Shown in pieces: positions 23,320 to 36,964 of a DNA stretch of 64,000 nt (positions are counted from its first letter, which is position 1; the number at the start of each line of letters is the position of its first letter). The notes under the pieces were generated by a model. It ran no database searches. It was not told the origin of the DNA and worked only from the letters and a program-made list of their open reading frames with translations. A program made the translations under genes and the position numbers. The stretch is from Pogona vitticeps. Taxonomy: Eukaryota > Chordata > Lepidosauria > Squamata > Agamidae. The stretch lies in NCBI RefSeq assembly GCF_051106095.1, contig NC_135787.1:154884001-154948000 (forward strand), read 5' to 3'.

Positions 23320-25620
23320 CCAAGTTAAAAGCTATCTACATTTTTTAACATTTTTCATCAGTTCACTGTATTTATCATACCTGTTTAATCCAGATACAAA
23401 CATGCACACATTAAATTTGTTAAAATCAGGTGGCACTCACTACAAAATGCTAACAAAGTGCTGAACAGAGGTGATCAGCTGGACTCGTGGATGATCACAT
23501 GCATCCCTTTCCCTGAATGACTTTTCAGCAAAGCAGAACATAACAAAACATTTAAGAAATTGGTCACATTTTTCATCTCGTGCTGGAAGATTAATAATAC
23601 AAATAAGGAAGGACACCTGCAGCCCTAATAGAAAAAAGCAGATGTGGAAATTGCTGACATTTCTCATTTTAATTGCTTTGTTTATAATGTAAATAGTCAA
23701 ATGGAATGTTTTCTTCTGCAAGGTGAATACTGATACTGCCATCATTTTGGCTGGCATGGAACCAGCAGGCACCTCTGTGTGTCAAATTACTACTCTTTTA
23801 GGAAACAACGGTTCTCTGAATGTTGTAGCCATGGCTGGAGAAAAAGCAAGACTGAAAATGTTACAAGTATTGTTAGAACAAGTGGAGGTGAGAGCCCTGT
23901 GGATCCTTTACAGCTTATCTCCAGCAAATGACTATGATTGATTTCATAGTGTTTTTTTTTTCTAGAGAGAAGATTGCTTGTTCAAAGTAATGCAGCCTCT
24001 GCTTATATAAAATATAATCTTCTTACCATTGTGCACCTCATACAGAGAGCCAGTGCAATCCTAACTGAGAGATGTGCTGCCTGGAGGGGTCAGGATTAGA
24101 CACAAGCCTGTTCCTCCCCACTGAAATCTCCTTCTGCCAGTTGATTCTCTGAAATGTGGGATTAGAGACATTTCCTGCTCTTTGGGGCAAGATCTCCCCT
24201 CAGGAAAGGGCTGAATAAGGGTAGGACCAACTGGAGGCTGAGTTTCTCAGGGTTCTGAACTGAGGTGGCAGCAAGGTGAAGGCTCCAAATTGAGCTGATG
24301 GTGACACCAACCTTAGCTGAAGGCAGCAGCACAATGAATTCAGTGGTTGTGTGTATTTCGTGTGTTGTCTGCAGTGAACTAAGATAGCAATGGCTACAAA
24401 CCGAAATATATTCATAGTAAAAACTGTTGTACTTCTGCTATGGCCCAGATTGTGGCTTATTGAGCTGGGGCTTGTTGAAACTGGAGCACAGTGGCTGAAA
24501 AATCAAAGTTTAAAACAATCTCTTTCTTGAAGGAGAGTCATCCTTTGAGGTCCTAGAACTGGAGCAAGAATGCATTGAAGCAGAAGAGCAAAGAAGAGGT
24601 AGCTTGCACTGTGCCCTTTTCATAGATCTTGCTGGTGAAGGGCCTATTAAGTTCCCATCTTTTGCCATGCCAGTTGGTAACACTACAAACCTGTACAGCT
24701 GCCCAAGGAGAAGCAGCAACTGGGGCAATTTGCCCCAAGACCCAGTAAAGCAAAGAGTTCCCTCATCAATGCCTATTCATGTCATTGGCCCTGTCTTGAC
24801 CCTGTTATTTTACACACCAGAATTCTATTAATTTTGCTTACAATTTTAATAAAAAGAAGGCATGGAATATTAAAGTATAAGATGACACTGAGTCTTAACA
24901 TGTAATCATGACATAATGAGATCTCTTACTTCTCACAGTAGAATAAATATCTTAATATCAGTTGGCTTAGTGTGGGTTCAAGTGGCCCTTGCCCCCTTTG
25001 GGCAGTTAGGATGTATGTTTTATGCTCAATGTGTACAATCCTCTTCACATTTCCCTTTTGATGGAAAGAATAATGTGTAAAATTGTTGCAGATTTTTGAA
25101 TTTTAGTTAAATTCCTTTAGCTTCACAGCAGAAGTGCAGGAATTCACAGAGCAGAATTAGCTTTAAGTTCCCCAGAGTAGTCCACCCCTATTTCTCAGTA
25201 ACTGGCTCTTACATTCTCAATAGCTTACTCTGAGACATTGTTCAGAGAGAGAAAAAGTTTCATTACAATTGAATAGATCAAACAGAAAAACTAATGAACA
25301 TGACTGCTTGCAGCAACAGGCCTCAACAGACTAACCAACTGTTTCTAATAGACTCTTGAGAGGGAAAGAGCAGAGGAAAGAGGTGAGGCTCTCTTGCCTA
25401 TATCCCTTTCCAGAGTATTTTAGAAAGGACTGCAAGAAGTTAATGCATGTAAATTGTTCTATATACTCCACCCAAAGCTCTATGTTATTGTTATCCCATC
25501 TGTTCTGAAGTTTGATCATGTGTGTGGCATGCATCTTTATTCCGGAAGCAATGTTTGAACTGCAGATCTACTCTGTTGGTTTTATTTCTCATCTTCTTTG
25601 GAATATATGGCAAATGTTTT
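23320..25620. other. Intergenic, nothing recognised
   Basis: 2.3 kb without a motif-bearing frame or a repeat I can name. Frames at 23440-23772 and 24510-24831 overlap on both strands and look like chance. Confidence 0.45.
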
Positions 25621-25621
25621 A

Positions 25622-25702
25622 ATGTTGTACGCCGCCCAGAAGCCACTGGCAATGGTGCGGCTAAAAAATATTGTAAATAAATAAATAAAAATAAATGTCC
25701 CA
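25622..25702 (+). repeat. L2-like LINE 3' tail
   Basis: gtacgccgcccagaagccac, then gtgcggctaaaaaatattg and (aaat)n. This is the L2/CR1-type tail in sense, with no coding part. Confidence 0.6.
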
Positions 25703-25784
25703 AACATCTTTTAGTTCTGTGTTGATAACAGACTGGAACCAGTTACACATATGAGCTAGGTTGTGGGGTCAAATTCTATGACCT

Positions 25785-26225
25785 GTTGATGTTGTTGTTT
25801 AGTTGTTACATTGTGTCCGATTCTTCATGACCCCATGGACCAAAGCACGCCAGCACCCCTTATTTTCCGCTGCCTCCCGGAGTTGGGTCAAATTCATGTT
25901 GGTAGCTTCAATGACACTGTCCAACCATCTCGTCCTCTGTTGTCCCCTTCTCCTCTTGCCTTCACTGTTTCCCAACATCAGGGTCTTTTTGAAGGAGTCT
26001 TCTCTTCTCGTGAGATGGCCTCAGCTTCAGGATCTGTCCTTCCAGTGAGCACTCGGGGTTGAGTTCCTTCAAAATGGATAGGTTTGTTCTCTTTCCAGTC
26101 CAGGACACTACCAAGAATCTCCCCTAGCATCACAAATCAAAAGCATCAATTCTTCGGCAGTCAGCCTTCTTTATGGTCCAGCTCTCACTTCCATACATCA
26201 CTACTGGAAAAACCAGTACAACCTA
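25785..26225 (-). mobile_element. BovB/RTE LINE 3' fragment
   Basis: Minus-strand reading gives WTIKKAD, then ILKELNPECSLEG, TLMLGNSEGKRRRGQQRTRW, LDSVIEAT, LVHGVMKNRTQ. This is the C-terminal end of BovB ORF2 (compare SWTVKKAE, ILKEISPE, RRRRGRQRMRW, VHGVAKSRTQ). Only the last ~140 codons remain. It is closer to the ruminant-type BovB wording than the copy at 37335-38625. Confidence 0.8.
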
Positions 26226-26239
26226 GGTACCATGTTATG

Positions 26240-27930
26240 AGTAACTGATAGCAGAATCTCCCTCCAGAGACATAATGCCATCGCAAATCCATACTTGAGC
26301 AATCAACCTAGAAATGAGGGATGTGCCTCCTCCCCAAAGATCAATCAAAAAGCAAAAGGAAACTAATTTACAACATGTGCCTATGAAGAAACTCATTTCA
26401 AAATGAGCTAGAGTCTATGTCTTTAGAGAGTTCTGATGATCTGCTAAGTGCATCATACAGTTTGATCTGGAGAAAAACTGTGGCTGAGAAGCCAAGAGCT
26501 CATGTGGAAGCAGAGAGCTCTCCCCTCTCTCAGCAAGTGGCACTTTCTAACTGCAGCAGTATATATAATATTAGGTCTACCTAGTCAGCCAGAAACAGAA
26601 GCACCACACAGCGAAACATTTTCTTGCAGGCCTCACTTCTTCTTAGTTAACATTCAAGAGTGAATTTGGGGGGCATTGTGGGCTAGTGTGGAAAGAGGGG
26701 GCAGAAATGCCCTCTCCCTGTGTGCATGCTGAAATCCTTCACAAGGCCCTTTGTATCTCAGGCTGTATACGGTCTTATGTGGCATGGCTCATTAACAGTA
26801 GGATATTTGTGCTAAATAGGATTTATGGATATTGGAGTATCAGTGTCCCAGCCAGGCAGCATTCCAAAGTTTTGAGGCATAATGGGCTTCTATTGAAGCA
26901 ATCAGCCTCTACCCTGCTGGGAGCTGGTTTCGTGGAACTTTCCATCTCAGCAGCACTGGACTTGGCTAATTATCTGAAATTAAATGGAGTGGATTATTTG
27001 AAAATAATCACTCTTAATGCTTGTGAGCTCTTTTAAGATCCAACACAAACTTAATCTAACCATCACTGGGAATAAATTATGTAAGCATATCATTAGTGTT
27101 TCTTGTAAGATTAAGTGAAATGATTTTCTTTCTTTGGAAAAGACTTTTAAGGGCTCTGAATAATTGATGTCACCAACCTTTGGCTTCTTTAACATAGTTC
27201 AAAAAAATCTCTTTCAGTAGTGTTTACTTCCAAGTGGAAAACTTTGTTACTGATCATGACTCAAATTCTATATTTAGTTTAAAACTTGCTCTCGTAAGCT
27301 TGCAAAAAAGAGAAAATTGTAGCTTCAGAAACATACAGGTAATTATAGGGAAATTAACTGTGCCCAGAAAATCTTGCAGTAAAAATGAATATGCCAGTGG
27401 AAATCAAGTTTTCATATCATGCATAGCATAAGGTGCTGTATCTTCTAGGCTGGTAGTTCCTTGTCTATATTATTGCTCTTAAATTTATGAAATCCAGTTC
27501 ATAGCTCTTTGATATTCTTCAACTTCATCATTCTTCATTCTTCTGAAAGTACTGTTACTTTCTAAAAAGATGACTTGTGCATGCACAGAAAGTCCATCTG
27601 GAAGTTCTTTTTGATGTTTTTTTGGAGCATATTAGAAAACCCCAGCTATACCAGTGAAAGTAATTCCTGTTTCCCAATGCACATATTGCAAGAATAAAAT
27701 AAAACTGTTAAAAATAGTGGGGAGTGTGATGCATCTAAAGAAAACAGCTGACATTTAAGTTGCTTAGGCAATAGTGCAGAACAGATTATCTTGGCACCTA
27801 TACAAAGAATCTACAGGAAAGAGATAAGGGAATGTACCCTCAGAATAAGTGGCACACCTCAGGTTGATTAGCTTGGTTTGAGCCAATATATAGTAAAGTA
27901 GGTGTGATTGTGTTCCTCCACCTCTATTGA
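26240..27930. other. Intergenic, nothing recognised
   Basis: A 116-codon frame at 26686-27036 has no recognisable domain. No repeat border was identified. Confidence 0.4.
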
Positions 27931-27934
27931 GCCT

Positions 27935-28160
27935 TAAATTAATTTCATGCTGTCAAACTGACTTTGGATTATGGTGACTCTTTCAAGAGTTTTCTAAGTA
28001 TCAAGTACTCAGAAGTGATTTACCATTCCTTTCCTCAAGATTCCCTGAGACTGTACAACTGGCTTCCATTACCCTTGGGATCTTTTGTGATCCACTATCA
28101 ATCTCCTGATATCTTGGCTTTCATTATATACTCGCTTGTAATTTGTTGCCATCATTGAAG
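27935..28160 (-). repeat. Degraded SINE-like repeat
   Basis: The run catgctgtcaaactgacttt, ggattatggtgactc, tttcaagagttttctaagta resembles, in antisense, the tail common to old squamate SINEs (gtcaagtcggaactgacttatggcgaccc). It is degraded, with no clear ends. Confidence 0.35.
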
Positions 28161-28164
28161 GGCA

Positions 28165-29730
28165 CTGTATGTCTCACAGTCTGGCGGGTCTTGGTTGGTG
28201 GATAGCTCAGACATGGTCTTTTTGTTAGTAGCACCCTGCTGATGGCAGCTTCTCCTAATCAGGGCAGACTTTGCCACTTCTTTATTTTGCTTTAGGTGGA
28301 GCAGGAAATGCTCTTGTGTTCCATTGAGGTACTAATGCTGTCTCATGTTGAAGAGCCGGTGTGTTGCAGCAGCAGAGTATCAGACAAGAAACTGGGACCA
28401 TGGTTCATATCTCTGCTCAGCCATGGAAACTGACTAGGTGATGATAGTGGTAAAACCACTTCTTAAATATTTCATGTACCTGGGAAATCTATTAGGGTTT
28501 ATCTGCCAGAAGTACTTGTCGCAACATTTTATACAGTTAGTTTCCTTAACATCCCATTGTAGAAGTTGTGCAATGTACCTTGGGCTCAAACATGGTTCTG
28601 TGAAATATTGGTGTTGATTCAACCTCACTATATGTCCATATCTTAAAAAACAGAACTGTGCACTCCCCTGCATTACTCATGGTTGATATTTCCTTACACG
28701 GTGTCATATTTGTACAGCTTATACAAACATTTCTGATATTTGCCGTGACACATCTTCATACCAGATGAAAACAGCCATCTGAATCTTCATTATGCAAAGA
28801 TTGAATGAAAAACCCAACCCTGATAAATTACCGGAATATGAAATAAATAGCTTTTATATTATTTTCAAATAATATTAGGATTGCCTTTCTAATCCCTCCA
28901 TACTTTGATCTAAATAATCCTCTCTCTTCAACTCTTGATTCCTCTTCAGAAGAGTATAAACATAGATTTATGAGCTCTTCACAGGATTTTGGTCAGTTCT
29001 TGTGCCCCATTACAAAAAACAACAAAAATGTATATTTTAAAAATAGGCTAAATATCATCTCCCAAGATGAGAACCGACAAAGATATTGCTCACATCTGCA
29101 GTTACACCTGCACAAAGGTCATGAAGGTACTTAAATTTCCCTAGTACAATACAAGAATCACAAATATTATCCTCAGAAAGCCCTGCAGCTCTAATTATTG
29201 AACCATCTAGTCACGCCATTAATGTTATCTCCAAATACTTGGAAGAGTAGAGATGATCGTTTGTGAGAACTGCTCCCTTTTCCTTTTGCTTGAAAATACT
29301 CTGCACTGTTTTGGAAACAACTATCCTGGATGAAAAATACACATCTCAATTTCATTGTGGTAAAAGCAGAAATCGGAAAAGTTTAAACAGTTATTCGACT
29401 ATGCCTCCCAGAATCCCATAGCCAGCATGACCCTAGATTGATGGGAAATAAATGAATGGCCTTTCTTTTCCTGTCAATCCATGAATTAAAAAAAAAAAAC
29501 ACAGAAGAGGGATGTTTTTGGTATTTTCTATAAAATCATTGGGTCTTCAAGTGTGTTTTCACACTGTCTTTTCAAAAAGGTTCCTTAAGTTTGCAATCCT
29601 GTTTATTTCAGACCAACACAATTATTCAACAGAGGATGCATTTACGATGAATCATCTGTGCATTTCAAAATAACTTCTCCCACTCTGCCAATTGATAGAA
29701 GCTTTTAAAAAATGTGGGAAAAGGTGGTGT
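28165..29730. other. Intergenic, nothing recognised
   Basis: AT-rich. A scrap of the agccagcatg repeat lies at 29395-29445. No gene was seen. Confidence 0.4.
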
Positions 29731-29734
29731 TCTT

Positions 29735-29840
29735 CAAAAATTAGAGGGGGGGGGAGTGATATAACAAGACATCATTGGTAGGTAGACTTTGTTACTCCAA
29801 TGATGTCTTGTTATATCACTCCCCCCCCCTCTAATTTTTG
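29735..29840. repeat. Perfect 44-bp inverted repeat (hairpin)
   Basis: The left arm 29735-29778 begins caaaaattagag, continues with nine G, then agtgatataacaagacatca. The right arm 29797-29840 is its exact reverse complement, including the nine-base C run. The loop is 18 nt. I compared every base of both arms and found no mismatch. Pairing stops immediately on both sides. No target duplication is obvious, so it cannot be assigned to a MITE family. Confidence 0.9.
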
Positions 29841-29964
29841 GCGTAATGTGCAAGATTTCAGCCATTATATGACTGAGATTTGCACTCACATGTAGATCTT
29901 TCACTTCTGCTTACTCCAGTTCTTCTGAATTAACAACTTATTAATCATTGCTAACAGAAGCCAG

Positions 29965-30113
29965 CATTTCGTGTCTGGTCACACTGGCCACGTGACCACG
30001 GAAACTGTCTTCGGACAAACAGTGGCTCGATGGGTTGGAAATGGGGATGAGCACCGCGCCCTAGAGTCAGACACGACTGGACTAAAAATGTCAAGGGGAA
30101 CCTTTACCTTCAC
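29965..30113 (+). mobile_element. tRNA-derived SINE, copy 5, 5'-truncated, with target duplication
   Basis: Only the 3' half of the 6615 family is present: cactggccacgtgaccacgg through gtcaaggggaacctttacct. Direct repeats ctaacagaagccag at 29951-29964 and 30114-30127 border it. Truncation at the 5' end with an intact TSD means the copy was made short during reverse transcription. Confidence 0.85.
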
Positions 30114-30189
30114 CTAACAGAAGCCAGACATGAAATGTCTGAGCCAGAGTAGTAGTTATTTGTGTTGCTCTTTTTAAGTTACTGGTTCA

Positions 30190-30275
30190 TTGTTTTTATT
30201 TTTACTGGCTTTTTAAAAACAATATCCTGCCATAATTGTCTAAGAGTAACCCAAGGCAGCTTACAAACCTGGGCT
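30190..30275 (-). repeat. L2-like LINE 3' tail fragment
   Basis: aatatcctgccataattgtc and aacccaaggcagcttacaaa match, in antisense, the last bases of L2/CR1-type tails. Confidence 0.4.
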
Positions 30276-30279
30276 TTTG

Positions 30280-33200
30280 AATATATGGGCTGTTCATCAC
30301 TGTGGCTTGTATACATAGGCCCGGATTCAGTATAATGCTAGTGGAGTAAAAAGCTCTGTCCACATACGTGCATGCACTCTTGGGCTTTCAGGGTATGACA
30401 GAGGCATCCAGTAGTAATGGCCATAAGAGTGGTGGACCATTGTGTTGTCCCTAAAGCTGGCTGGAAGCTTCAATCAGCCCTCATGTGGTCTCATGGCAAT
30501 GGGGCAGAACTGCAGCAAGAGTTATTAGATGCCTTTCTGTGCCCACTGACATGCATAGACTTCAGTTATTACAAGCTCACAGACTTCATCACCACACCTT
30601 GGACAAGTAAGAAAGAATAAGAAACCATCACAGCTCCTGTTCACCATATTATATTCCAAAAGCATACGCATAGCCTCAGCCAAAGGTGGTGGGGACACCT
30701 CAAACTTTTTATTTTAGATGAAACTCCTATTGCCAAAACAATCAATTTTTTTATATTGATTGTGATTGGAACTTGGAAAAAGCCATGCTTTGGTGTGCCA
30801 TATACACTGGCAAGCAACCTCTACTGCTTGCCTTAAGCAACAGAGAGAATTTTGAAGTTCTCTGAACTTTGCAAAGAAAGTGGTGGACAAGAATTGCTAC
30901 AAAACCCGGATAACATTATTATGCATTTTAATTTTGGAATTATGAATAACATCCATCTTGCCACAAACATTTGGACTTGTAAGTTCTTCTCACTGGTACA
31001 TGGCTGACGAAGACGATAGTCCTGATCCATGAAAGCTTGCAGATGGTATGATGAATTTTCTAGTGGTCTGCGAAGGTATTGCCTACTCTTGCATTTGAAT
31101 GTTTCAGACAAGGCATTCATGCATTGCTATCTTGCCTTCACTACCCCAAAAACAAACTTCTAAATATATTTAGGTTTCTGCTATTCCCCAAATTCCTATG
31201 TTCCCCAAAACAATCTGGGTGGAGGGAACATGTTTTCCCCATAGGTTTACATTTACAAATTTACAGTTTTACAGGTTTCACTAACGTATCTTTGACTTCA
31301 GTGACATTATTTTTAAGAATTCACCAATATTTGCAAAAGCAACCAACATGCCTTTGTTTGTACCTTCAGCTCAGATGGCATGTTCTCACTCAAAACATGC
31401 AGAGGGATTTCTTTTGCTGAAATGCACAGAAAATACTATTCAAGTTCTTTTTTTTAAAGATTGGAGGTATTTATTTAATCTACCTATTAAAGACTTAAAT
31501 ATAAAAATGTGAGGGTTGCTAATTTATTTCTTCTTTGGAAACAGTGCTTCCAAGTGGAAGATATTATTATTGCACTCATATATCAATCCATATATTGTTA
31601 TGATTTCAGTATCTTCTCTCTTTATCTCTCAATTCCTCTTGCCCCAACCACAGTTATGTTACTAATAGCCCTTCATTAGAAGTGGACATACACTAGTGTC
31701 CCAGATTTAGGCAACTCTTCATGACTGAGCAATCATACTTGCAAATGAAGCCCATACTTACCTTCTGAGGACCAATCACATAAGAAAGCAAACTGGTTTG
31801 CAAGTTGTGTGTAAAAAGCTCCCGTTGTCACCATCAGAAGTTCATAGCAGCTTCAGAATTCACTCTTCTAATGAATAATCTGTAATATATAATGCGCTCC
31901 TCTCTTTCCCTCCTTTCCTCACAAATGCTATTATGGGTTAGGAATGAGTGTGCTCGATACTAATGCAGATCAGTGTTTGCAAATCTTTTGAGAACTTTCA
32001 GGTAGTTTCAAGGTGAGATCCAGTTTGCTTTACTAATCTGAATACAGACTGAACTGTAAATGAATTGTTTGCTTTGTGAGACTGTGCTATCTATTTCATG
32101 AGGCTGGCTAATGTTTGAGAGAGAAAAATCAAGTCCTTCATTTTTATCAGGTTCAGACCTCCCAGCCATCCACTATCACACCTAACTTGAGATTTCATAG
32201 GGCATTTGCCCTCTCCTCTTAGCAAAAGAGAATGGGCTGTTGACTATGCCTTGCTTACCATTTTCGAGAAAGGTCTGCCAATTCATACATGCACATAAAG
32301 GCTGGTGAAACAGAAAAGTTAAACTCCTCTTTCTCCCTTTGAATTGAAGTTATCCTTGTGGCTGTCATATTAATCATTTTTCTGTACTTTACAATAAAAG
32401 ACTGGTTATACATGAAAAAAGTTCAGGTGAAAACAGTGGATTGAGTTGTGTACCCTTGCCTAGCCGGTCTGTGCTCCAGTCACCACTTTTGGTGTTAATG
32501 GACAGCATTTAGAAAGCATTTACATTTACATTTAGAAAGCAGTGCCAGTCACAATTACAGTGGCTTGTGCAATTAGTGTAACCAACTAATTACTAGTCTG
32601 GTGTAATCAGTGTAATAATGTAATTTATACTGTCACTACTTTCTGCACTTAATTTCTCCCTGACTTTAGTGCCTACAGATCCAGCCCATAACCCTACATC
32701 CCATATAGCTCCCTAAAATTCTGGGTAACATTTCATGCATCTAAAGAAATGGACTATAATCCACAAAAAAACCATGCTATTAAAATGTTCTTAGTTTTAA
32801 GTTGCACTAGGAATCTTTGTCAGTTTTGTGACTGTGGACTAATACAGTTACCCCTTTTAAAATGGAAAATAGATTCTCTTAAACACACACACGCATTCCA
32901 GCCACTGTTGTATTATTAGTAGTGTATTGCTACTCTGAAGAAGCTACTAGGATGAGTAGCAAAACATTTCAACCTAATAAGAAAGAAGTCCAGTTGCCAT
33001 GATTCACCTTCCAGATAACCTCACCTGGATGGCTGAGAATCTTCACAGATGTATTGCTACTTGTTTCTTATGAGATATTTTATCTTCCTTTGCTTTGAAG
33101 AAAATGTTGAATACTCTTGATACAGAGAAGTAGCTTTAAATACACAGGATACATTTCAAACAGTTCAATGATTATCCATGGCATATTTGGACATACTGCC

Positions 33201-34235
33201 TCAACTGCTTCATTCTTACAGATCACTTGTTTATATATTTTAAAAGATATCAGAAAAATACATCAGCATCTGGCTTGTCAAAGTTACAGTTTCAAAATGG
33301 AAACTATAAATAAAACTTTTCAACACAATTATTAAAATATCAGATAAAATATGAACTTCAAGAGCTACTTCGCTTCTCCAGTAATGATAGCAAATTTATT
33401 CACTATTAATCTATCTAGTGTACCTCCTATGAATGGCTAAGTGGAGAACTCAGTGAGAAGATACCTGACATAACTGGTATAAAACAAAGGGAGTAACAAA
33501 CTGTAGTTTAAAACACAACTGGTATTATTGTTCTGAGGCACAGAAAATAGATGTGGTGAATAGCAGACATATGTACCCTTTTAAAGAATTTGTTGTCTTG
33601 AAGACCATTTTTTTCCTTCCAGTTATAAACAAATATACATGTCTATTGACCATATAGGGAAGAAGGTAAGAAAATCTCATAGTTCAGCTTATATCCTTTA
33701 TATGATCGACTGTCCAGAAGTCTGAAATTTTAAAAATTGGCTTTTCCACCACAGCATCAGAAATGGGAGAAGTTATCAGTTTTCTGCACTTTTGGATTAT
33801 CAGCTACCATGAAATTGACTTTTCTGCAGATAAAACTAGAACCCTAGTCTCTGAATGTATTATCTAAAGTCCAGAATGCATTAACTTGGTCTCACAGACT
33901 TCCAGTCAATGTTTCCTTGTTCTTTTTCCCCCCTCAGGCACAGCAGTATAGAAGCAGTGACTTCCTTTTATTTTTCATTTCTTCACTTAACTTTTGGAAA
34001 ATCACCTGTGAGGCTGAAGGATTCCTCACTCTTCACCTTGAGCTTAAAAGTAAAGCTATATATTTGACCAAGATTTCTGGCTACCACCATGATTTTCCAC
34101 TCTCAGTAAGAGTCCAGATCGATTACAAATTTGCTATTTGAGAATAGAATGTGTGGAGACATTTTTATCTCAGAGCTGCCATGATACAACCAAGGGTGAC
34201 AAACTAGATGAGACTGTATTCTTTGTGATGGGTCC
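30280..34235. other. Long intergenic stretch, nothing recognised
   Basis: Nearly 4 kb of AT-rich sequence without recognisable repeat borders or gene motifs. Frames at 30833-31120 and 31079-31420 show no domain. It could hold conserved regulatory DNA, which single-sequence reading cannot show. Confidence 0.45.
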
Positions 34236-34239
34236 AACC

Positions 34240-35725
34240 ATTATTTATTTATTTATTTATTAGATTTATATACCGCCCATCTAGAACAGGTATACTCTGG
34301 GTGGTTTACATATAATATAAAAAATAAACTAAGATAAAATCCAGATTAATCCAAGATGGGAAAGGAAAAAGAAAAGGGGGGGGAGAGGAGGAAGAAGGAG
34401 AGAAAAGAAAAAGAAGAAAAGGGGAGATAGGCTAGGTAATGGCTGTAAGGAAGGCTTGCCTGTATAGCCATGTCTTCAAGTTAGTCTTGAAGGCCCTCAG
34501 CGAGGGAGCCAGTCAGATCTCAGCAATTGTTCCAAAACCAAGGGGCCACTGCCAAGAAGAGCCGAATTCTGTCCCCCCCCCGGACTCTCTTGGAGTTGGG
34601 CCCCTCAGCTGCTCAGCCTGACTGAAGCAGGTGATACGGGTAGAATTGGGCATAAGAAGGTGCTCTGCCAGGTATCGAGATCCTAAACTGTTAAGGGCCT
34701 TATATTAAATTGTTAACACCTTGAAATCAATGCAGAAGCGAATAGGTAGCTAGTGTAAGGCAGCCAGCGTGGGGGAAATATGGTGAAATCTTTTCACCTC
34801 TGTTAATAGCCTGGCCACTGTGTTCTGGACCATCTGAAGCTTCTGCATCACTCTTAAAGGAAGCCCCACGTAGACAGCATTATAGCAGTCTATTATTGAG
34901 ACAACGAGCACATGGACCAGTGTGGTGAGTGCCCCTGTGTCTAGATAGGGATGCAGCTGGGCAATCTGCCAAAGATGTAAGAGGGCAGACCGAACCACAG
35001 ACACTACCTGCGTCTCCATGGTAAATGCTGGGTCAAGATGTACGCCCAGACTGCAAACCAAATTCTTTGTGGTGAGGGTCACCCCCCCAAAAAAGAAGAG
35101 AGAGGGAGTCCTCCAAACCACTGATATCAGGGGCCCCCACCTGCAGGGCGTCCGTCTTGTCCGGGTTCAACCTTAGTCCATTTGACTGCATCCATTGCAG
35201 AACGGCCTCCAGGCAGCACCCAAGGGACGAAACAGCATCCACTGCAGATGGAAAAAAGGAGATGTAGAGCTTGGCATCATCAGCATATTGGTGACACGAA
35301 ACCCCACATACCCGGATGACCTCCCCTCCAACGGCCTCATATAGATGTTAAACAGCATTGGGGAGATGATCGAACGCTGCAGAACCTCACAACTGAGGGA
35401 CCACGGGACTGATACATTCTCCCCAAGCTGCACTCTCTGAGGATGGCCCTCCAAGAAGAACCGGAGCCAAGCGAGAGCAAGGCCACCCATCCCCAAATCA
35501 AAGAGCCTCCCCAGGAGGATATTGTGGTTAACAGTATCAAAGGTGGCTGAGATATCAAGGAGGACGAGCAAGGACATTTTGCCCCTGTCAGCCTCCCTAA
35601 ATAGGTCATCCAGCAGGGTAACCGATGCCATTTCCGTGCCTTGGCACAGCCTGAAGCCCGACTGAAATGAACTCAGGGCCTCCTGGAAGAAAAGTGACTC
35701 AGCCACCTCAGAGAGCATATGCTGT
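34240..35725 (-). mobile_element. L2-like LINE (CR1 superfamily), 3' half
   Basis: The tail at the left (ttagatttatataccgccca, antisense) is followed on the minus strand by coding remnants. These include SFQSGFRLCQGTE, LVLLDISATFDTVNH, LALAWLRFFLEGHPQRVQLG, ISPMLFNIYMRPLE, LRLNPDKTDALQVG and LVHVLVVS. It is the same subfamily as 1-1660 but more diverged, with several frame changes. The endonuclease part is missing. Confidence 0.85.
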
Positions 35726-35729
35726 AAGG

Positions 35730-36605
35730 TGAGGATCTTGGCATGGTGTAGACCACCTAGCCTCCCTGAACCCTGCTGCTTTCAGTTGCAATGGAAGATG
35801 CTGGAAAATTTGCACTTGTCAGGCTGGTCAATATCTGTACTATGAGTGCAAAAGACCCCATCATGTCTTTCATTTTCAACAACCTCAAATGTTTTGGATC
35901 CATCTTGTTATTCTGAACCTCATATTTCCAGATTTCACAACCCATCACTGCTGCTCCAAAGTAAAAGATCCAAGCTCTGGACAGAAGAGGAGTCAGTCAG
36001 TGTCCCGCTCTAGCAAGCCAAGTGGAAATGAGCTCAGCAGGTACAGATCTTTTCCTTATGAAAAAGTTTGAAGCCAAATAGAGTGTGTGTTTTGCAGACA
36101 TATTCATTGCCTACGAACTCCCAACACATGCACCTCATTTCAACTCATCACTAGATCAGACTACTTATCTTTTTTAATTTATTTTTTATTTATTTATTTA
36201 TTTATTGTCATTGTAAGTATGTACACAGTATACCCATACAATGAAATTCACAGACACCCAGAGACCAGACACATGCACACACATGTGTTATCTGTTATCC
36301 TAAGCACTTTACTGGATATCATTTTCATTGAAACTGTAGACAATTAAACTGAAGCTTTTAGACTGCAATCAATGAGACTGCTTTAGAGTAAGTGCCTTTA
36401 GGATTGCCATAATCTTTTCTCAATAATGAAAAACAGGAAATAGGAATCGATTTTCTACTTGTGGAAGCATTACTGAATACAAAAGCTATCACTCTTCTAT
36501 GAGAAAAGATCTGTTTTCTTCGACAATTTATTTCCTTCACATGTTCCAGAATTAGATTCTCCAAGCCAACCGTGAAATAAAGATTTAGTGATCCATCTGA
36601 CAGGG

Positions 36606-36662
<57 letters not shown>

Positions 36663-36955
36663 TAATGGAACCTCCATAGTAGTTCAACTTGGAATACTTT
36701 TGATGTATTTTATTATTGGTGGTGCTAGTAAACTGGCTTCCTTCCTTTGGGCATATACTTCAACAAAACATTTCATCATCTGAGAAGAAACTGTGAATCA
36801 CAGAAATTCAGTCACACCATTGTTGCCAATGGCCCGGTGTGACATCTGTATGAATTGATCAGAACATAGCTATTCACTGGATGCTTCATTTTCTTCACAT
36901 GCTGAAACATACTTCTTGGCTAAGTAGCATTGCTGTGTAAAAACTGCATTTCAAA
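35730..36955. other. Intergenic with simple repeats
   Basis: Contains (ttta)n near 36180-36206 followed by ttgtcattgtaagtatgtac and ccatacaatgaaattcac, a LINE-tail-like motif of unknown family. The GA microsatellite lies at 36608-36661. No gene was seen. Confidence 0.4.
36608..36661. repeat. (AG)n microsatellite
   Basis: About 26 uninterrupted copies of ag. The minus strand reads as a Ser-Leu run, so any protein predicted here is an artefact. Confidence 0.95.
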
Positions 36956-36964
36956 ATTCTCAGC

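Noticed and set aside
26686-27036. 116-residue plus-strand frame as a gene
   Set aside because: No family motif, no repeat match and no splice context.
36358-36687. Protein with a long Ser-Leu run
   Set aside because: The run is the translated AG microsatellite.
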